Of a stretch of 64,000 nucleotides of DNA, positions 1 to 9,407 are shown one piece after another (positions within the stretch are counted from its first letter, which is position 1; each line of letters starts with the position of its first letter). The position numbers and the translations under genes are program-made. The notes under the pieces are model-generated. The model ran no database searches, was not told the origin of the DNA, and saw nothing but the letters and a program-made list of their open reading frames with translations. Location: assembly GCA_903877165.1 (NCBI GenBank), contig CAIRCU010000009.1:1-64000 (forward strand), given 5' to 3'. The stretch is from Methanobacteriota archaeon (lineage in GTDB: Archaea > Thermoplasmatota > E2 > DHVEG-1).

Positions 1-363
1 CACTAGCTGGCCGCCCTCCACCGCCTGAATCGAACCTCGGAGGTACTCAGCCTGATACGCAGCACTGTTGATCGACAACCCAAGCAGCGCGGCCTGCAAT
101 GGGGAAAACAAGATGCCGATGGAGGGAAGTCCGAAATAGATGATGAACAGCTGCACCAGCAGGGGTGTGCCACGGATGATTTCGATGTAGGTCACACAAA
201 TTCCATTGATCAATCGATTTCCATAGACCCGGCCTAACGCAAGCAGAACCCCTAGCATGAACCCGGCTGCGATCGCCACGAACGTCAGCAGAAACGTGGT
301 CGCGAGGCCATCGAAAAGCTTGGGCAGACTGTTGAGGAAGAACTGCCCAAAGCTTGACGTCAT
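1..363 (-). CDS. Polar amino-acid ABC transporter permease, partial (3' end outside window)
   Basis: Reading leftward from an ATG at 363, the first 121 residues of an inner-membrane permease are visible; the rest lies beyond the window edge. Three hydrophobic segments can be seen, with the HisM/GlnP-type signature EIIRGTPLLVQLFIIYFG and later NSAAYQAEYLRGSIQAV, which leads into the loop that contacts the ATPase. The ATG directly follows the TAG stop of the upstream ATPase gene, so translation is probably coupled. This is the second permease of the operon and probably forms a heterodimer with the one at 1130-1804. Substrate class (polar amino acid) is from family knowledge; the exact substrate is not known. 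Confidence 0.93.
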   Translation of the reverse strand, partial: MTSSFGQFFLNSLPKLFDGLATTFLLTFVAIAAGFMLGVLLALGRVYGNRLINGICVTYIEIIRGTPLLVQLFIIYFGLPSIGILFSPLQAALLGLSINSAAYQAEYLRGSIQAVEGGQLV

Positions 364-1107
364 CTAGCTTCCTCCGTACAACGCCCCGATGCGGCCTAAG
401 AACTCCTTCGCCCGTTTCGTCTTCGCGTTTGTGAACATCTCATGCGGCGAACCTTGTTCCACAATGACGCCCGCCTCCATGAAAATAATCTCATCGGCGA
501 CGTTGCGTGCGAACCCCATTTCATGAGTGACGATGAGCATCGCGACCTTCCCCGCCAGGCCCCTCATGACGTCAAGGACGTCGCCGATCAGCTCGGGGTC
601 CAGGGCGGATGTCGGTTCATCGAACAAGATGATATCTGGGTCCATCGCCAGCGCTCGGGCGATCCCTACCCGCTGCTTCTGGCCACCGGAGAGATGAGCA
701 GGATATTGCTGCACCTGCGCCTCGAGACCGACGCGGTGAAGCTCCTCAAGCGACCGCTTCCGTGCCGCGTCCTTCTCCATGCCTTTCACCTTCTCCAGCC
801 CTAGGCTGACGTTCCGCAAGGCAGTAAGATGGTTGAACAGGTTGAAATCCTGGAACACGAACCCGATCTTCTCACGGACCTTGTTGATGTCCACCTTTCG
901 GTCGGTGATCTCTACGCCATCGAGCCAGACCTCGCCGCTATCCGGGGGGCTGAGCTGGTTAATGCAGCGAAGCAGCGTGCTTTTCCCTGAACCGCTCGGT
1001 CCGATGATGACCTTCGTCTGTTCTTGTTCCATGGAGAACGAGACGCCCTTCAAGATTTCACAGGATCCATAGGATTTTCGAACGTCTTTAACCTCTAACA
1101 TGGCCAT
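364..1107 (-). CDS. Polar amino-acid ABC transporter ATP-binding protein
   Basis: A 247-residue GlnQ/HisP-type ATPase that would power amino-acid uptake from the cytoplasmic face. It has the full set of ABC motifs: Walker A GPSGSGKST near residue 36, Q-loop VFQDFNLF, signature LSGGQKQR, Walker B ILFDEPTSALDPE and H-loop VTHEMGFA. Length is typical. ATG at 1107 is preceded by a GGAG-like purine stretch. It sits third in the order substrate-binding protein, permease, ATPase, permease, with its stop codon abutting the next ATG. Confidence 0.97.
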   Translation of the reverse strand: MAMLEVKDVRKSYGSCEILKGVSFSMEQEQTKVIIGPSGSGKSTLLRCINQLSPPDSGEVWLDGVEITDRKVDINKVREKIGFVFQDFNLFNHLTALRNVSLGLEKVKGMEKDAARKRSLEELHRVGLEAQVQQYPAHLSGGQKQRVGIARALAMDPDIILFDEPTSALDPELIGDVLDVMRGLAGKVAMLIVTHEMGFARNVADEIIFMEAGVIVEQGSPHEMFTNAKTKRAKEFLGRIGALYGGS

Positions 1108-1129
1108 GGTGACACTCTCCGCAGTCGCA

Positions 1130-1804
1130 TCAGCGATGTGCCTCCGGTCTGTATCCGACCATTTGGTACTTCTGATCTAGGTACTTGAGAAGTCTATTTG
1201 CGGTGAGTACTAATGCCAGATAAATAGCCGCTATAAGAAGGAATACGGGTAAGACCAACTCCGGGTCTCGGACTTGGATGTAGGTCCCTTGCCGCATGAG
1301 TTCGATGACGCCGATGCCGAAGGCAAGCGACGTGTCCTTAAGCAGGATCGTGAACTCGTTGGACCACCCGGGGAGGGAGAGGCGGAGCATCTGGGGCAGC
1401 ACGACATAGCGAATCGCTTTAAGCTTCGACATGCCCAGGGAGTAGGCCGCGGTAATCTGCCCGGAGGGAATGGCGTTGATCGATCCCCGATAAATCTGTG
1501 CTTGATACGCGGCGCTGCGTAGCGCAAGTCCGAGGATGGCAGCGGAAAACGCATCCATGTTAAGGCCGAACTGAGGGAATCCAAAATAAATGATAAAGAA
1601 GAGGATGAGTAGCGGAATGCCGCGGAATACTTTTTCGTATACGAGAACGGCGGTGGCAAGCAGCCGACCGGAGAACGACCGACCTATCGCGAGGAGAATT
1701 CCCAGCGTGGTCCCCAGCACGATGCCCAATGCCGTCAGTGAAAGGGTGATCTTCAGTCCATCCAGGAGCTGCGGGAGCGCTTGAATCAGGGTATCTAGGG
1801 GCAA
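1130..1804 (-). CDS. Polar amino-acid ABC transporter permease
   Basis: A 224-residue membrane permease with about five hydrophobic segments and the HisMQ-type motif VFRGIPLLILFFIIYFGFP, followed by RSAAYQAQIYRGSINAI in the cytoplasmic ATPase-contact loop. The reading frame opens with TTG at 1804; no better ATG is seen before the first membrane segment, so that start is provisional. It is the second gene of the importer operon, 26 nt after the binding protein. It resembles but is not identical to the partial permease at 1-363, so the membrane part is likely a heterodimer. Confidence 0.95.
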   Translation of the reverse strand: MPLDTLIQALPQLLDGLKITLSLTALGIVLGTTLGILLAIGRSFSGRLLATAVLVYEKVFRGIPLLILFFIIYFGFPQFGLNMDAFSAAILGLALRSAAYQAQIYRGSINAIPSGQITAAYSLGMSKLKAIRYVVLPQMLRLSLPGWSNEFTILLKDTSLAFGIGVIELMRQGTYIQVRDPELVLPVFLLIAAIYLALVLTANRLLKYLDQKYQMVGYRPEAHR

Positions 1805-1830
1805 GAGACCACGCTAGTCGATGCCATTGA

Positions 1831-2604
1831 TTACGAGGCGAAGTATTTGTCCACGAGTTCCTTCCAGTAACTTGACCCGGTGACATTGAGGAGGTCGTTG
1901 TTAATCTTGGTCAGCAACGCGGTGTTACCGATTTTAACGGCGAACCCGTACGACTCATTCGTCGTGATGGTTAGTGCGACCTTCACCGCCTGTTTCGCAG
2001 CGAAAGCGTTAGCGACCGGGGAGTCAATCACAAGTGCGCCTAACCGCGTAGGACCGTTCTGAAGATCGTTGATTGCCAATAGGGCGGATTGGTAGCTGTT
2101 GAAATGGTCTGGGTTGAGTTTCCCGGTGGCAACGAGCGTGGAGTTCACCCATTCCCATCCTGTCGTCCCGGTTTGCGCACCAACGATATATTTCGTAAGG
2201 TCAATGGTATTCGTGATGTTCACACCAGAGCCGGTTTGTACGAGCACACTTTGGTTCGCATCGTAGTACGGCCTGCTGAAGCTGACCTGTGTTTCGCGCT
2301 CTGCGTTGATGGTCATGGCGGCCGCGATGACATTTATGTGACCCAGCTGTAGCTCGGGAATCAGGGAATCGAACGCGATGTCTCTGACCTGAACCGTATA
2401 GCCTTCATCCTGCAGTACTTTTTTTATCAGGTCGATGTCGAATCCGACAATCGATCCATTCACAGTTGTGTTCTCAAACGGCGGGTAATCCGCTGAGGTT
2501 CCGACGATGATCGTGTTTGCCTTTTGTTGCGTGCATCCTGACAGAGTCATGCCTACAAACGTTAGACCTATCAGAACAATAGCCATGAGTTTACGGTTTC
2601 CCAT
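1831..2604 (-). CDS. Amino-acid ABC transporter substrate-binding lipoprotein
   Basis: An approximately 257-residue family 3 solute-binding protein that would capture an amino acid outside the cell. The N-terminus is a lipoprotein signal ending in LSGC, so it is probably lipid-anchored. Family hallmarks follow: VGTSADYPPFE, then GSIVGFDIDLIKKV, and further on QTGTTGWEWV. A GTG lies further upstream at 2616, but ATG at 2604 is preferred because GGGTGAGG lies about 7 nt before it. It is first in the operon, matching its need for excess over the membrane parts. Ligand is not predictable from the sequence. Confidence 0.95.
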   Translation of the reverse strand: MGNRKLMAIVLIGLTFVGMTLSGCTQQKANTIIVGTSADYPPFENTTVNGSIVGFDIDLIKKVLQDEGYTVQVRDIAFDSLIPELQLGHINVIAAAMTINAERETQVSFSRPYYDANQSVLVQTGSGVNITNTIDLTKYIVGAQTGTTGWEWVNSTLVATGKLNPDHFNSYQSALLAINDLQNGPTRLGALVIDSPVANAFAAKQAVKVALTITTNESYGFAVKIGNTALLTKINNDLLNVTGSSYWKELVDKYFAS

Positions 2605-2635
2605 CTTATGCCTCACCCGAGCAAAGAACTGTTAT

Positions 2636-2650
2636 TCATTATTTAAGGTT
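2636..2650 (-). promoter_or_regulatory. Putative box A for the amino-acid importer operon
   Basis: On the minus strand an AT-rich CCTTAAATAATG element lies about 35-45 nt upstream of the binding-protein start, in the position expected of an archaeal TATA box. Called by position and composition only. Confidence 0.5.
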
Positions 2651-2791
2651 ATCATTTTTCTTAACAGACTCCCATCTAGATTACGAGGAACCACGCGAAA
2701 AATCCACGTTCCGGATATATTATCATGAGAGAAAAATACAAAGATTTAAGAGGGAAAACTAACCATACCATAGAGCTGGAGGCAGCACATT

Positions 2792-4597
2792 ATGGCTCCA
2801 CGACTCATACGATACTGTCTAGTAGTAATCACTGTACTAAACCTCATCGGCGCAAGCATCCCCCTGTTCATGACCGCAGTCGCATCCGCGCACACACCGG
2901 ATGCAGCCGTCACAGCAACCGAGGCATCACTCATCGCACAACGACAACTCCAGCGATCAGACAAACCAGACTATTCCGCCGCAAGCTGCCACACCGTTGT
3001 CAACGACGGCCGAACTCTCTTTTATGTCTTCACCCTACAGCCCGCTGGGTACATTGTCGTCCCTGCATCCCGGTTCCTTCCCCCCGTCATAGCGTACTCA
3101 TGGACTTCTGACTTCGGCGAGTACACCCAAACCAATCCCCTCTTCGACATGCTGCTTACCGACATCACCATACGCATCGATAGTACAGCCACCCTCTCCA
3201 CATCGCTGCTTGCTTTGCATGCCGCAGAATGGGATCAATTCCTCACGGAGCCATCATCGACTCGGCTTTTCGAGCAGTGGCCTCCGGAAGGCAGCACGCC
3301 GACCGGCGGCTGGGTCCTCACCCTGTGGACCCAAGACTCCCCCTACAAAGACATGTGCCCCGTCATCGGCGGGCAACGCAGCCTCGCCGGCTGCCCTGCG
3401 GTGGCCATGTCTCAGATTGTCAACTACTTCAACACCACCAAGGGCGTTCAGTTCACGGACGCGGACGACTACCACCATAACTACCAAGGCGCGAACTTCT
3501 GGATTGACAACGACTACATCGCCTATCAGTTCCCCTCCTGGCCTCAGCTCAACTCGTACCTTGACACCGTGGAGAACCATTGGGCCACGCACGTCCTGCT
3601 CACCAACCAAGACAAGGCGGCCATTAACGTCGCCTGTGGGTTCGCAATGCAACAGGTCTACAACCCGAGTGGGTCCGGAACCTTCGGAGTCAACCAAGCC
3701 TATCAGGGGTACCAACGCTTCGGCTTCGACACCAGCGTTCTCTACATGGGGGAAAGCGACGAGATGTTCCAGCACCTCTCCGACAATATGAAAAACGCGA
3801 TTCCCGCGCACATCGCGGTCGTCAACCAAGACTGGACGGTTGGCCATAACATGGTCGTGGATGGCTACAACACCGATGATTACTATCACATTAACTTCGG
3901 CTGGGGTGGTTCGTACAACGGCTGGTACCACATCCCTGATGATCTACCCTACTCGTTAACGGTCGTCGAAGGCGTCATCGTGGACATTATGCCTACGACG
4001 AACCTTCCCCCTGGTATCCCTGAGCCGGTCCAGGGTCCTTCGGCCGGAATGACGAGTATTTCCTATCCGTATTGGGTTGCACCCGTCTCCGATCCCAACG
4101 GCGACACGGTCTCGTACCTGTTCGACTGGGGCGACGGCAGCAACAGCGGATGGATCAGCAGCAACGCCTCCACGCATGCCTGGACCACCGCGGGGATCTA
4201 TGCAGTGAAGGTCAAGGCGAAAGATACCCATGAGGCCGAAAGTAACTGGTCGGCGCCCCTCACGGTGACGATTTCGGTTCCCATGCCTTCCTTGAGCCTC
4301 AGCCTCACACGAGGTGGCGTCGGAATCACGGCGACAATCAAGAACACAGGCATAGCCGCCGCGACAGGCATCGCCTGGACGATGAATATCACCGGCGGCG
4401 TCCTCAACCATATTCAGCTCCATAAGACTGGGACCATTGGCTCGGTGTCATCCGGAGTGACTGCCTTTATCAAGGGAGGGATGTTCCTCGGCTTGGGGAA
4501 AATCACGATAGAACTCTCTGCGACCTGCTCGCAGGGTGTTACTGCTCAAACAACCGGCCAAGGTGTCATCTATCTCATCTGGGTTCAACTCACATAA
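2792..4597 (+). CDS. Secreted streptopain-like (C10) cysteine peptidase with PKD-like domain
   Basis: A 601-residue exported protease. Residues 1-33 form a signal peptide. A propeptide/inhibitor-like segment follows at about 40-110, with LQPAGYIVVPASR resembling the C10 prodomain. The catalytic region has the nucleophile in AGCPAVAMSQIVNYF (Cys201) and the histidine in GHNMVVDGY (His352), followed by the family element YYHINFGWGG. A PKD-like fold (FDWGDGSNSGW...) follows at about 440-500 and a beta-rich C-terminal domain ends the protein. It would cleave extracellular protein. Both catalytic residues are in place, so it is predicted active. It is the first of three secreted cysteine peptidases in the window. 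Confidence 0.93.
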   Translation: MAPRLIRYCLVVITVLNLIGASIPLFMTAVASAHTPDAAVTATEASLIAQRQLQRSDKPDYSAASCHTVVNDGRTLFYVFTLQPAGYIVVPASRFLPPVIAYSWTSDFGEYTQTNPLFDMLLTDITIRIDSTATLSTSLLALHAAEWDQFLTEPSSTRLFEQWPPEGSTPTGGWVLTLWTQDSPYKDMCPVIGGQRSLAGCPAVAMSQIVNYFNTTKGVQFTDADDYHHNYQGANFWIDNDYIAYQFPSWPQLNSYLDTVENHWATHVLLTNQDKAAINVACGFAMQQVYNPSGSGTFGVNQAYQGYQRFGFDTSVLYMGESDEMFQHLSDNMKNAIPAHIAVVNQDWTVGHNMVVDGYNTDDYYHINFGWGGSYNGWYHIPDDLPYSLTVVEGVIVDIMPTTNLPPGIPEPVQGPSAGMTSISYPYWVAPVSDPNGDTVSYLFDWGDGSNSGWISSNASTHAWTTAGIYAVKVKAKDTHEAESNWSAPLTVTISVPMPSLSLSLTRGGVGITATIKNTGIAAATGIAWTMNITGGVLNHIQLHKTGTIGSVSSGVTAFIKGGMFLGLGKITIELSATCSQGVTAQTTGQGVIYLIWVQLT

Positions 4598-4650
4598 GAC
4601 GATAGACGCTTGGGAGGGGAATCCTTTCTTTTGCTTTTTCTTTTATTGAC

Positions 4651-5292
4651 CTATGGTTCCTTGTCGCGCGAGCTGCGTGTCTGTAGGACGTCCGCAAGGA
4701 GCAGGGACGCGCAGAGCCATCCGAGTCCGAACAGCCAACCGCCGAGAATGTCGCTGAGCCAATGGACATCCAGGTACAATCGGGTGAAGCTGATGAGCAC
4801 GATGCCTGCAATCGAAAACGCGATGAGGAGCCATTTGAGAGCCCCAGGCTTCCGTCCGGGGATGAAGAGGCAGAGGAGAAAACCGAAGAAGAGTGCGGCG
4901 ACGGTTGCATGGTCACTTGGAAAACTGTACCCTGAGACGGTCAGAAGCCCGGTCTCGGGCCGAGGGCGGTGTACGAGTTCTTTGATCGGCAGGACGAGGA
5001 ATGCGCCGCCGGCGACGCCCATCAACGCTGGGATTGCGGCGAACCATCGCTTCCGTACGAGAAGGATGATTCCGACAGCGACCGCGATGCCACCAAGGAC
5101 TAGCGGTCTGCCGAGGTCTGTCACCCAGAGCATCGCTTGCGTCACTGCGGGGCTCCACCAGGCCTGGATATGCAGTGATACCCACTGATCAGTAGTCTGG
5201 GTGAGGCCGGTGAAGACACAAGCAAGAACAATGAAGAATCCTAGGAAAGAGACACCCATGACGAACGCGAGGAGCCGTTCGTGGCGATGCAT
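4651..5292 (-). CDS. PAP2-family membrane phosphatase
   Basis: A 213-residue polytopic membrane protein with all three motifs of the PAP2 superfamily: KELVHRPRP, SGYSFPSDHA and TRLYLDVHWLSDIL. These supply the catalytic histidines and the phosphate-binding Lys/Arg. Five to six hydrophobic helices are visible. Such enzymes remove phosphate from lipid phosphates; in archaea an isoprenoid (di)phosphate is plausible but unproven. It is convergent with the C10 peptidase gene, with 53 nt between the stops, and appears monocistronic. Confidence 0.92.
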   Translation of the reverse strand: MHRHERLLAFVMGVSFLGFFIVLACVFTGLTQTTDQWVSLHIQAWWSPAVTQAMLWVTDLGRPLVLGGIAVAVGIILLVRKRWFAAIPALMGVAGGAFLVLPIKELVHRPRPETGLLTVSGYSFPSDHATVAALFFGFLLCLFIPGRKPGALKWLLIAFSIAGIVLISFTRLYLDVHWLSDILGGWLFGLGWLCASLLLADVLQTRSSRDKEP

Positions 5293-5424
5293 GTGCGGAC
5301 CCTATTAATCATGGGTTTAAGACCATGCCGCACCCGCCGAGACTATGCGGCCTCCTAAGGAAAGAAAGGTTGAAGTACCTCCTCGACCATTGAGGGTTTA
5401 TACGCAAAATAGGGAGGAAGGAGT

Positions 5425-6735
5425 ATGAGACTTCACCAGACCATAATGATCGTTTCAATAATTCTGCTTCTGAGTATGCCTGTCGTCCCTACGCTCGCAG
5501 TCGAGCACGGCGGACTGCTGCAGGGAGCATGGGTTGATACCATCGACGGCGTCCTAGTTCTGCACCTAGAAGGAACGCCGTACGCCATGGGATACCAGCA
5601 TGGGACGCTACTGGGGGAAAGAGCCAGGCAGGATCTCCGAGCGATCGTCGCCTTCGCTGAGCATTACGGATATTCCTCGCAGGATTTACTCAACGCCTGG
5701 TCCGCAGCCCAGCCCTACATACCTTCTGAATACATCGAGGAGATGCAGGGAATCGCGGATGCCACCAACGTAAGCCTCGACCAGGTCGCCATGGCTCATA
5801 TGGTCCCTTCGTTTCTCCACTGTTCCTCGTTCGCCGCATGGGGAAATGCCACTGTTGATGGTCAGTTGTACTATGCGCGTAGCTTCGACTTCCCGTTGTA
5901 CATTCGCGATCCCGTCTCCGGGGCACTGGTGCAGGACAACGTGGTCCTGATCGTCCGTGAGCCGACTGGGGGGTACGCGTCGGTTGATCCCTCGTTCGCC
6001 GGGATGGTGGGCAGTGACGGCGGGTTCAACGAGCACGGCATCGCCACGGACGTCCTCTCCTGCTGGAGCAATGACGAGCGACATGCGGGTACTCCGTTGA
6101 TGTTCCGCCAGCGCGAGATCCTCGATCACGCAGCATCCCTTTCGGAGGCCCTCGCCATCCTGGATGGGAACCGTACCGAAGGATGGAACTGCATCCTGGC
6201 GGACGGTACGACACGCTGCGGGTATGCGATCGAGCAGACCGCAAACGTCTCCTATGCTGGCACGTGGGACGACCCGGTGGAAGCCACCCCGCCGTTCTGG
6301 CAGATCCCCCAGGTCGTGCGCCGGACGAACCTGTTCATCGACCCGGCGACAGCGGAGACACAGCGCGACATCTACAACCCCCGCCTGCTTCCAATCCTTA
6401 GTTATCTCACCGGGAAGAGCAAGCTTGGCTGGAACATCGTGCCCGCGTACCTGCCCTGGCGCCATTACCGCGCCTTGAGTCAGTGTCTGGACGACCAATG
6501 GGGCCGCCTGGATTTGAACACGAGCATGGCGATTCTGCGCAGCGTGTATAACGGGACCGCGGATCCCCTCTTCTACCAGTTCGTCAGGCTGCGGCTATAC
6601 TGCACGATCCATCAGTGGGTCGCCTGTCCGCAGACCGGGGAGATGCTCATCGACTGGGCCCAGGGGAAGCACAACGCCTGGGGCGAGCCGGTGCATCACT
6701 TCACCCTCCAAGACCTGATGAACCACACGCCGTGA
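5425..6735 (+). CDS. Secreted C45 / acyl-CoA:6-APA acyltransferase-like Ntn hydrolase
   Basis: A 436-residue exported protein with a signal peptide over residues 1-25. It shows hallmarks of the N-terminal-nucleophile C45/AAT family: HLEGTPYAMGYQHGTLLGE near residue 47, then HCSSFAAWGNATVDGQLYYARSFDFP, where Cys133 would become the nucleophile after self-cleavage, then GSDGGFNEHGI. Members hydrolyse or transfer amide-linked acyl groups; related archaeal proteins are often annotated phospholipase B-like. The substrate cannot be read from the sequence. GGGAGGAAGG precedes the ATG at 5425. It lies in the cluster of secreted hydrolases. Confidence 0.82.
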   Translation: MRLHQTIMIVSIILLLSMPVVPTLAVEHGGLLQGAWVDTIDGVLVLHLEGTPYAMGYQHGTLLGERARQDLRAIVAFAEHYGYSSQDLLNAWSAAQPYIPSEYIEEMQGIADATNVSLDQVAMAHMVPSFLHCSSFAAWGNATVDGQLYYARSFDFPLYIRDPVSGALVQDNVVLIVREPTGGYASVDPSFAGMVGSDGGFNEHGIATDVLSCWSNDERHAGTPLMFRQREILDHAASLSEALAILDGNRTEGWNCILADGTTRCGYAIEQTANVSYAGTWDDPVEATPPFWQIPQVVRRTNLFIDPATAETQRDIYNPRLLPILSYLTGKSKLGWNIVPAYLPWRHYRALSQCLDDQWGRLDLNTSMAILRSVYNGTADPLFYQFVRLRLYCTIHQWVACPQTGEMLIDWAQGKHNAWGEPVHHFTLQDLMNHTP

Positions 6736-6787
6736 GGCACGACATGCCTGGTTCTCGGAGGAATATACCACCCTTTTTTTAGCATAT

Positions 6788-6797
6788 CTTTATATAG
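6788..6797 (+). promoter_or_regulatory. Putative box A for the first C25 peptidase gene
   Basis: CTTTATATAG stands about 60 nt upstream of the preferred ATG, leaving room for a short leader carrying the GGGGGAAA ribosome-binding site. Called from sequence and position only. Confidence 0.55.
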
Positions 6798-6849
6798 CTC
6801 AGCGCCATAAATAGATAATAACTTATAATTGATTTATTGGGGGAAAACC

Positions 6850-9210
6850 ATGCAAAAAAGTCTACCACTCTTCGTGGCAATAGCAGTAGTTTTAAGCGGG
6901 TGTGTCGCGGTCGCGGTCCCACAAAACACCGCACGGCAGGTCGCCGCCGCCATCGACTTCTCATCACCACAATTCGTCACCATCGACAATTATCTCACGG
7001 TGACAATCGCGGAGATGACCTCAAGTCTCATTGTGGAAGGAAAACCAATCCTACCCAAGGTCGTCCACGTCTTCGATCTACCCTTCGGATCTCAGGACGT
7101 CTCCGTCCAATGCCTCCCGGGAACCACTCACGAACAGACGATCACCAAGGATATCCATCCCGGGTACAAGGCCTTGCCCTTGGTGGATGGTGCTGAAGCC
7201 GGCTACGTCCTAGCTGAGGATGCCGCTACTTACACAAGCACCCTCCCCTACCCAAGCGCCTGGTTCGACTATCAGGTGACCGGCGGGCTGGACCAGAACA
7301 GCAACCACGTCACCCATGTCACCGTCACGTGCTACCCGGTGCGCTATGTGCCGGCGGCCAAGACCCTGCAGACCGTTGACTCCATGCAGGTGACGATTAG
7401 CTACCAGCCGCCCAGCACTCCGAAGACGTTCGGAGACAGCATCGACCTCGTCATCATCGCGCCCAAGAAATTCAACAACGTCCTCCAGCCGTTGGTCAAC
7501 CATAAGATCTCTCATGGAATTATGACGGTAATCAAGAACGTCGAAGACATCGTGAAGACGTACAATGGCACGGACAACGCAGAGAAAGTCAAGTACTACA
7601 TCAAGGATGCGATAGAGCAGTCCGGCGTCAAGTTCGTACTGCTGTTCGGCGGCCTGAAGAACAAGATCTATGCTATTGACCGTGAGAATGCGAACACCGG
7701 GAGCAAAGCCTGGCTGGTTCCCGCTCGGTACACGAACGTCTGGGATGGATCTCCCCCTGATATCTTCGACCCCGGGTACCTCTCCGACCTCTATTACTCT
7801 GACATCTACACCGGCACGGGTGGATTCTCCAGCTGGGACACCAACCATGACGGGATCTTCTCCGCCTGGGGCTACCCGGGTGCGAACAAAGACAATCTTG
7901 ATTTAGACCCCGATGTCTACGTCGGCCGGCTTGCCTGCACAACAGTCAGCGAAGCGAAGACCGTTATCAACAAGATCATCACCTATGAGAACACCTCGAG
8001 CGGTGACTGGCTGAAGAAGATGATCACCGTCTCCGGGGACGGCTTCCAGGACCAAAATGACCTCGCTATCTCATGGAACGTCAACTCCCTACCGACCGGG
8101 CAGTACACGATTTACGCGCAGAGCCGCAACATGACAGGTACGCTAGGTCCCATCGACATCACGAACGTGACCGTCGATCTCACCCAACCATCGAACATCA
8201 CCTTCTCTGAGCTTGACTACCTCACGGGGTTGACCTATCCGGCACCCCCGCGGGCTGAGATTACCTCTCCCTCCGAAGGCAACATCCTGGGGAATACCGC
8301 GGTCAACTTCATCCCGCCCGAAGCCTATATCGGGGAACTCTGGGCCACGGTTCAGTACCAGAGCGGCGTCATGGTCATGCGAGGGAAATCCTATGATCCT
8401 CGGCCTGGCGGCAACTATACCATCATCCATGTCTGGATCAAGAACAGCGCGGATGCCACCGTCTTTGACACCGAGGAACTCTCCGAGATGTGGTTCGAAG
8501 GAGAACGGGAGAACGCGAAAGGCATCAGCTACATGCCCTCTGATTACACGATCCAGAACCTGTGGAGCTCCAACGGCGCATGGAAGGCCGAGTCAGACGT
8601 CATCACCGCGATGAGCGCTGGCGCGGAGTTCGTGTACTTCGCCGGCCACGGTAACCCCGCAGTCTGGGCGAACCACTTCCCGGGGATCCCGGGCGGCCGG
8701 AGCCACGCGAGCATCACGGGACTAGCCAACGAGCATCTCAAGAGCCCGTATTTCCCGATGAGAGAGCTGAAGAACGGCGAGAAGCTCCCGGTCGTCATTG
8801 TCGGCGGCTGCCACAACAGCATGTTCAACCTCACCTTCCTGCGGTCCATTAAGCAGGGGGCGATCTATTGGACGTACGGCATGCCGATCTCTGACTGCTG
8901 GAGCTGGACGCTCATCCGCCAGCCGCATGGAGGCTCCATAGCCACGATCGGCTCCACGGGCCTCGGCTACGGGTACCTCGGATGGGCGAGCACCGAAGGA
9001 CTCGGCGGCTGGATTGACTCCCACTTCTACCAAGTCTTCCGCGAGAAGCTCGATGCAGCGCAGCCGACCTATCTCGGTCAGATCCACTCCCAGGCTATTT
9101 CGGACTACGTCTCTCAGTTCCCGCCTAACAGCGATCAGACCGACTACAAGACTGTGCAGGAATGGGCGCTGCTCGGCGACCCCAGCCTCTTAATCGGTGG
9201 ATACCAATAG
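6850..9210 (+). CDS. Secreted gingipain-like (C25) cysteine peptidase
   Basis: A 786-residue exported protease. The frame extends to a TTG at 6829, but ATG 6850 follows GGGGGAAA and begins a clean signal peptide, so it is preferred. The C25 core includes DLVIIAPKKF, VLLFGGLKNK, YVGRLACTTVSEA and the dyad: His600 in YFAGHGNPAVW and Cys654 in VIVGGCHNSMF. A beta-rich insertion (about residues 400-550, with PRAEITSPSEGN) splits the caspase-like core. The protein ends in LLGDPSLLIGGYQ, an ending shared with the second C25 protein at 45780. Box A-like CTTTATATAG is at 6788. It would degrade extracellular protein. Confidence 0.92.
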   Translation: MQKSLPLFVAIAVVLSGCVAVAVPQNTARQVAAAIDFSSPQFVTIDNYLTVTIAEMTSSLIVEGKPILPKVVHVFDLPFGSQDVSVQCLPGTTHEQTITKDIHPGYKALPLVDGAEAGYVLAEDAATYTSTLPYPSAWFDYQVTGGLDQNSNHVTHVTVTCYPVRYVPAAKTLQTVDSMQVTISYQPPSTPKTFGDSIDLVIIAPKKFNNVLQPLVNHKISHGIMTVIKNVEDIVKTYNGTDNAEKVKYYIKDAIEQSGVKFVLLFGGLKNKIYAIDRENANTGSKAWLVPARYTNVWDGSPPDIFDPGYLSDLYYSDIYTGTGGFSSWDTNHDGIFSAWGYPGANKDNLDLDPDVYVGRLACTTVSEAKTVINKIITYENTSSGDWLKKMITVSGDGFQDQNDLAISWNVNSLPTGQYTIYAQSRNMTGTLGPIDITNVTVDLTQPSNITFSELDYLTGLTYPAPPRAEITSPSEGNILGNTAVNFIPPEAYIGELWATVQYQSGVMVMRGKSYDPRPGGNYTIIHVWIKNSADATVFDTEELSEMWFEGERENAKGISYMPSDYTIQNLWSSNGAWKAESDVITAMSAGAEFVYFAGHGNPAVWANHFPGIPGGRSHASITGLANEHLKSPYFPMRELKNGEKLPVVIVGGCHNSMFNLTFLRSIKQGAIYWTYGMPISDCWSWTLIRQPHGGSIATIGSTGLGYGYLGWASTEGLGGWIDSHFYQVFREKLDAAQPTYLGQIHSQAISDYVSQFPPNSDQTDYKTVQEWALLGDPSLLIGGYQ

Positions 9211-9407
9211 ACGCACTCCACCCCTCTCTTCTTTTTTTCTTTCTTCGTCTCCGTCGTGATGGATTGCTTGTCATACGTCGATATTGAGACGGCTATTTGT
9301 TTTGGAAAAAATAGAGAAAAACACCCTCGTTTCCCCTGAAGTCTATTTAAATCCAGGGAAATCATTATAAACCAGGGCAGATACTATTTAGGTGAGGTCG
9401 ACATTTT

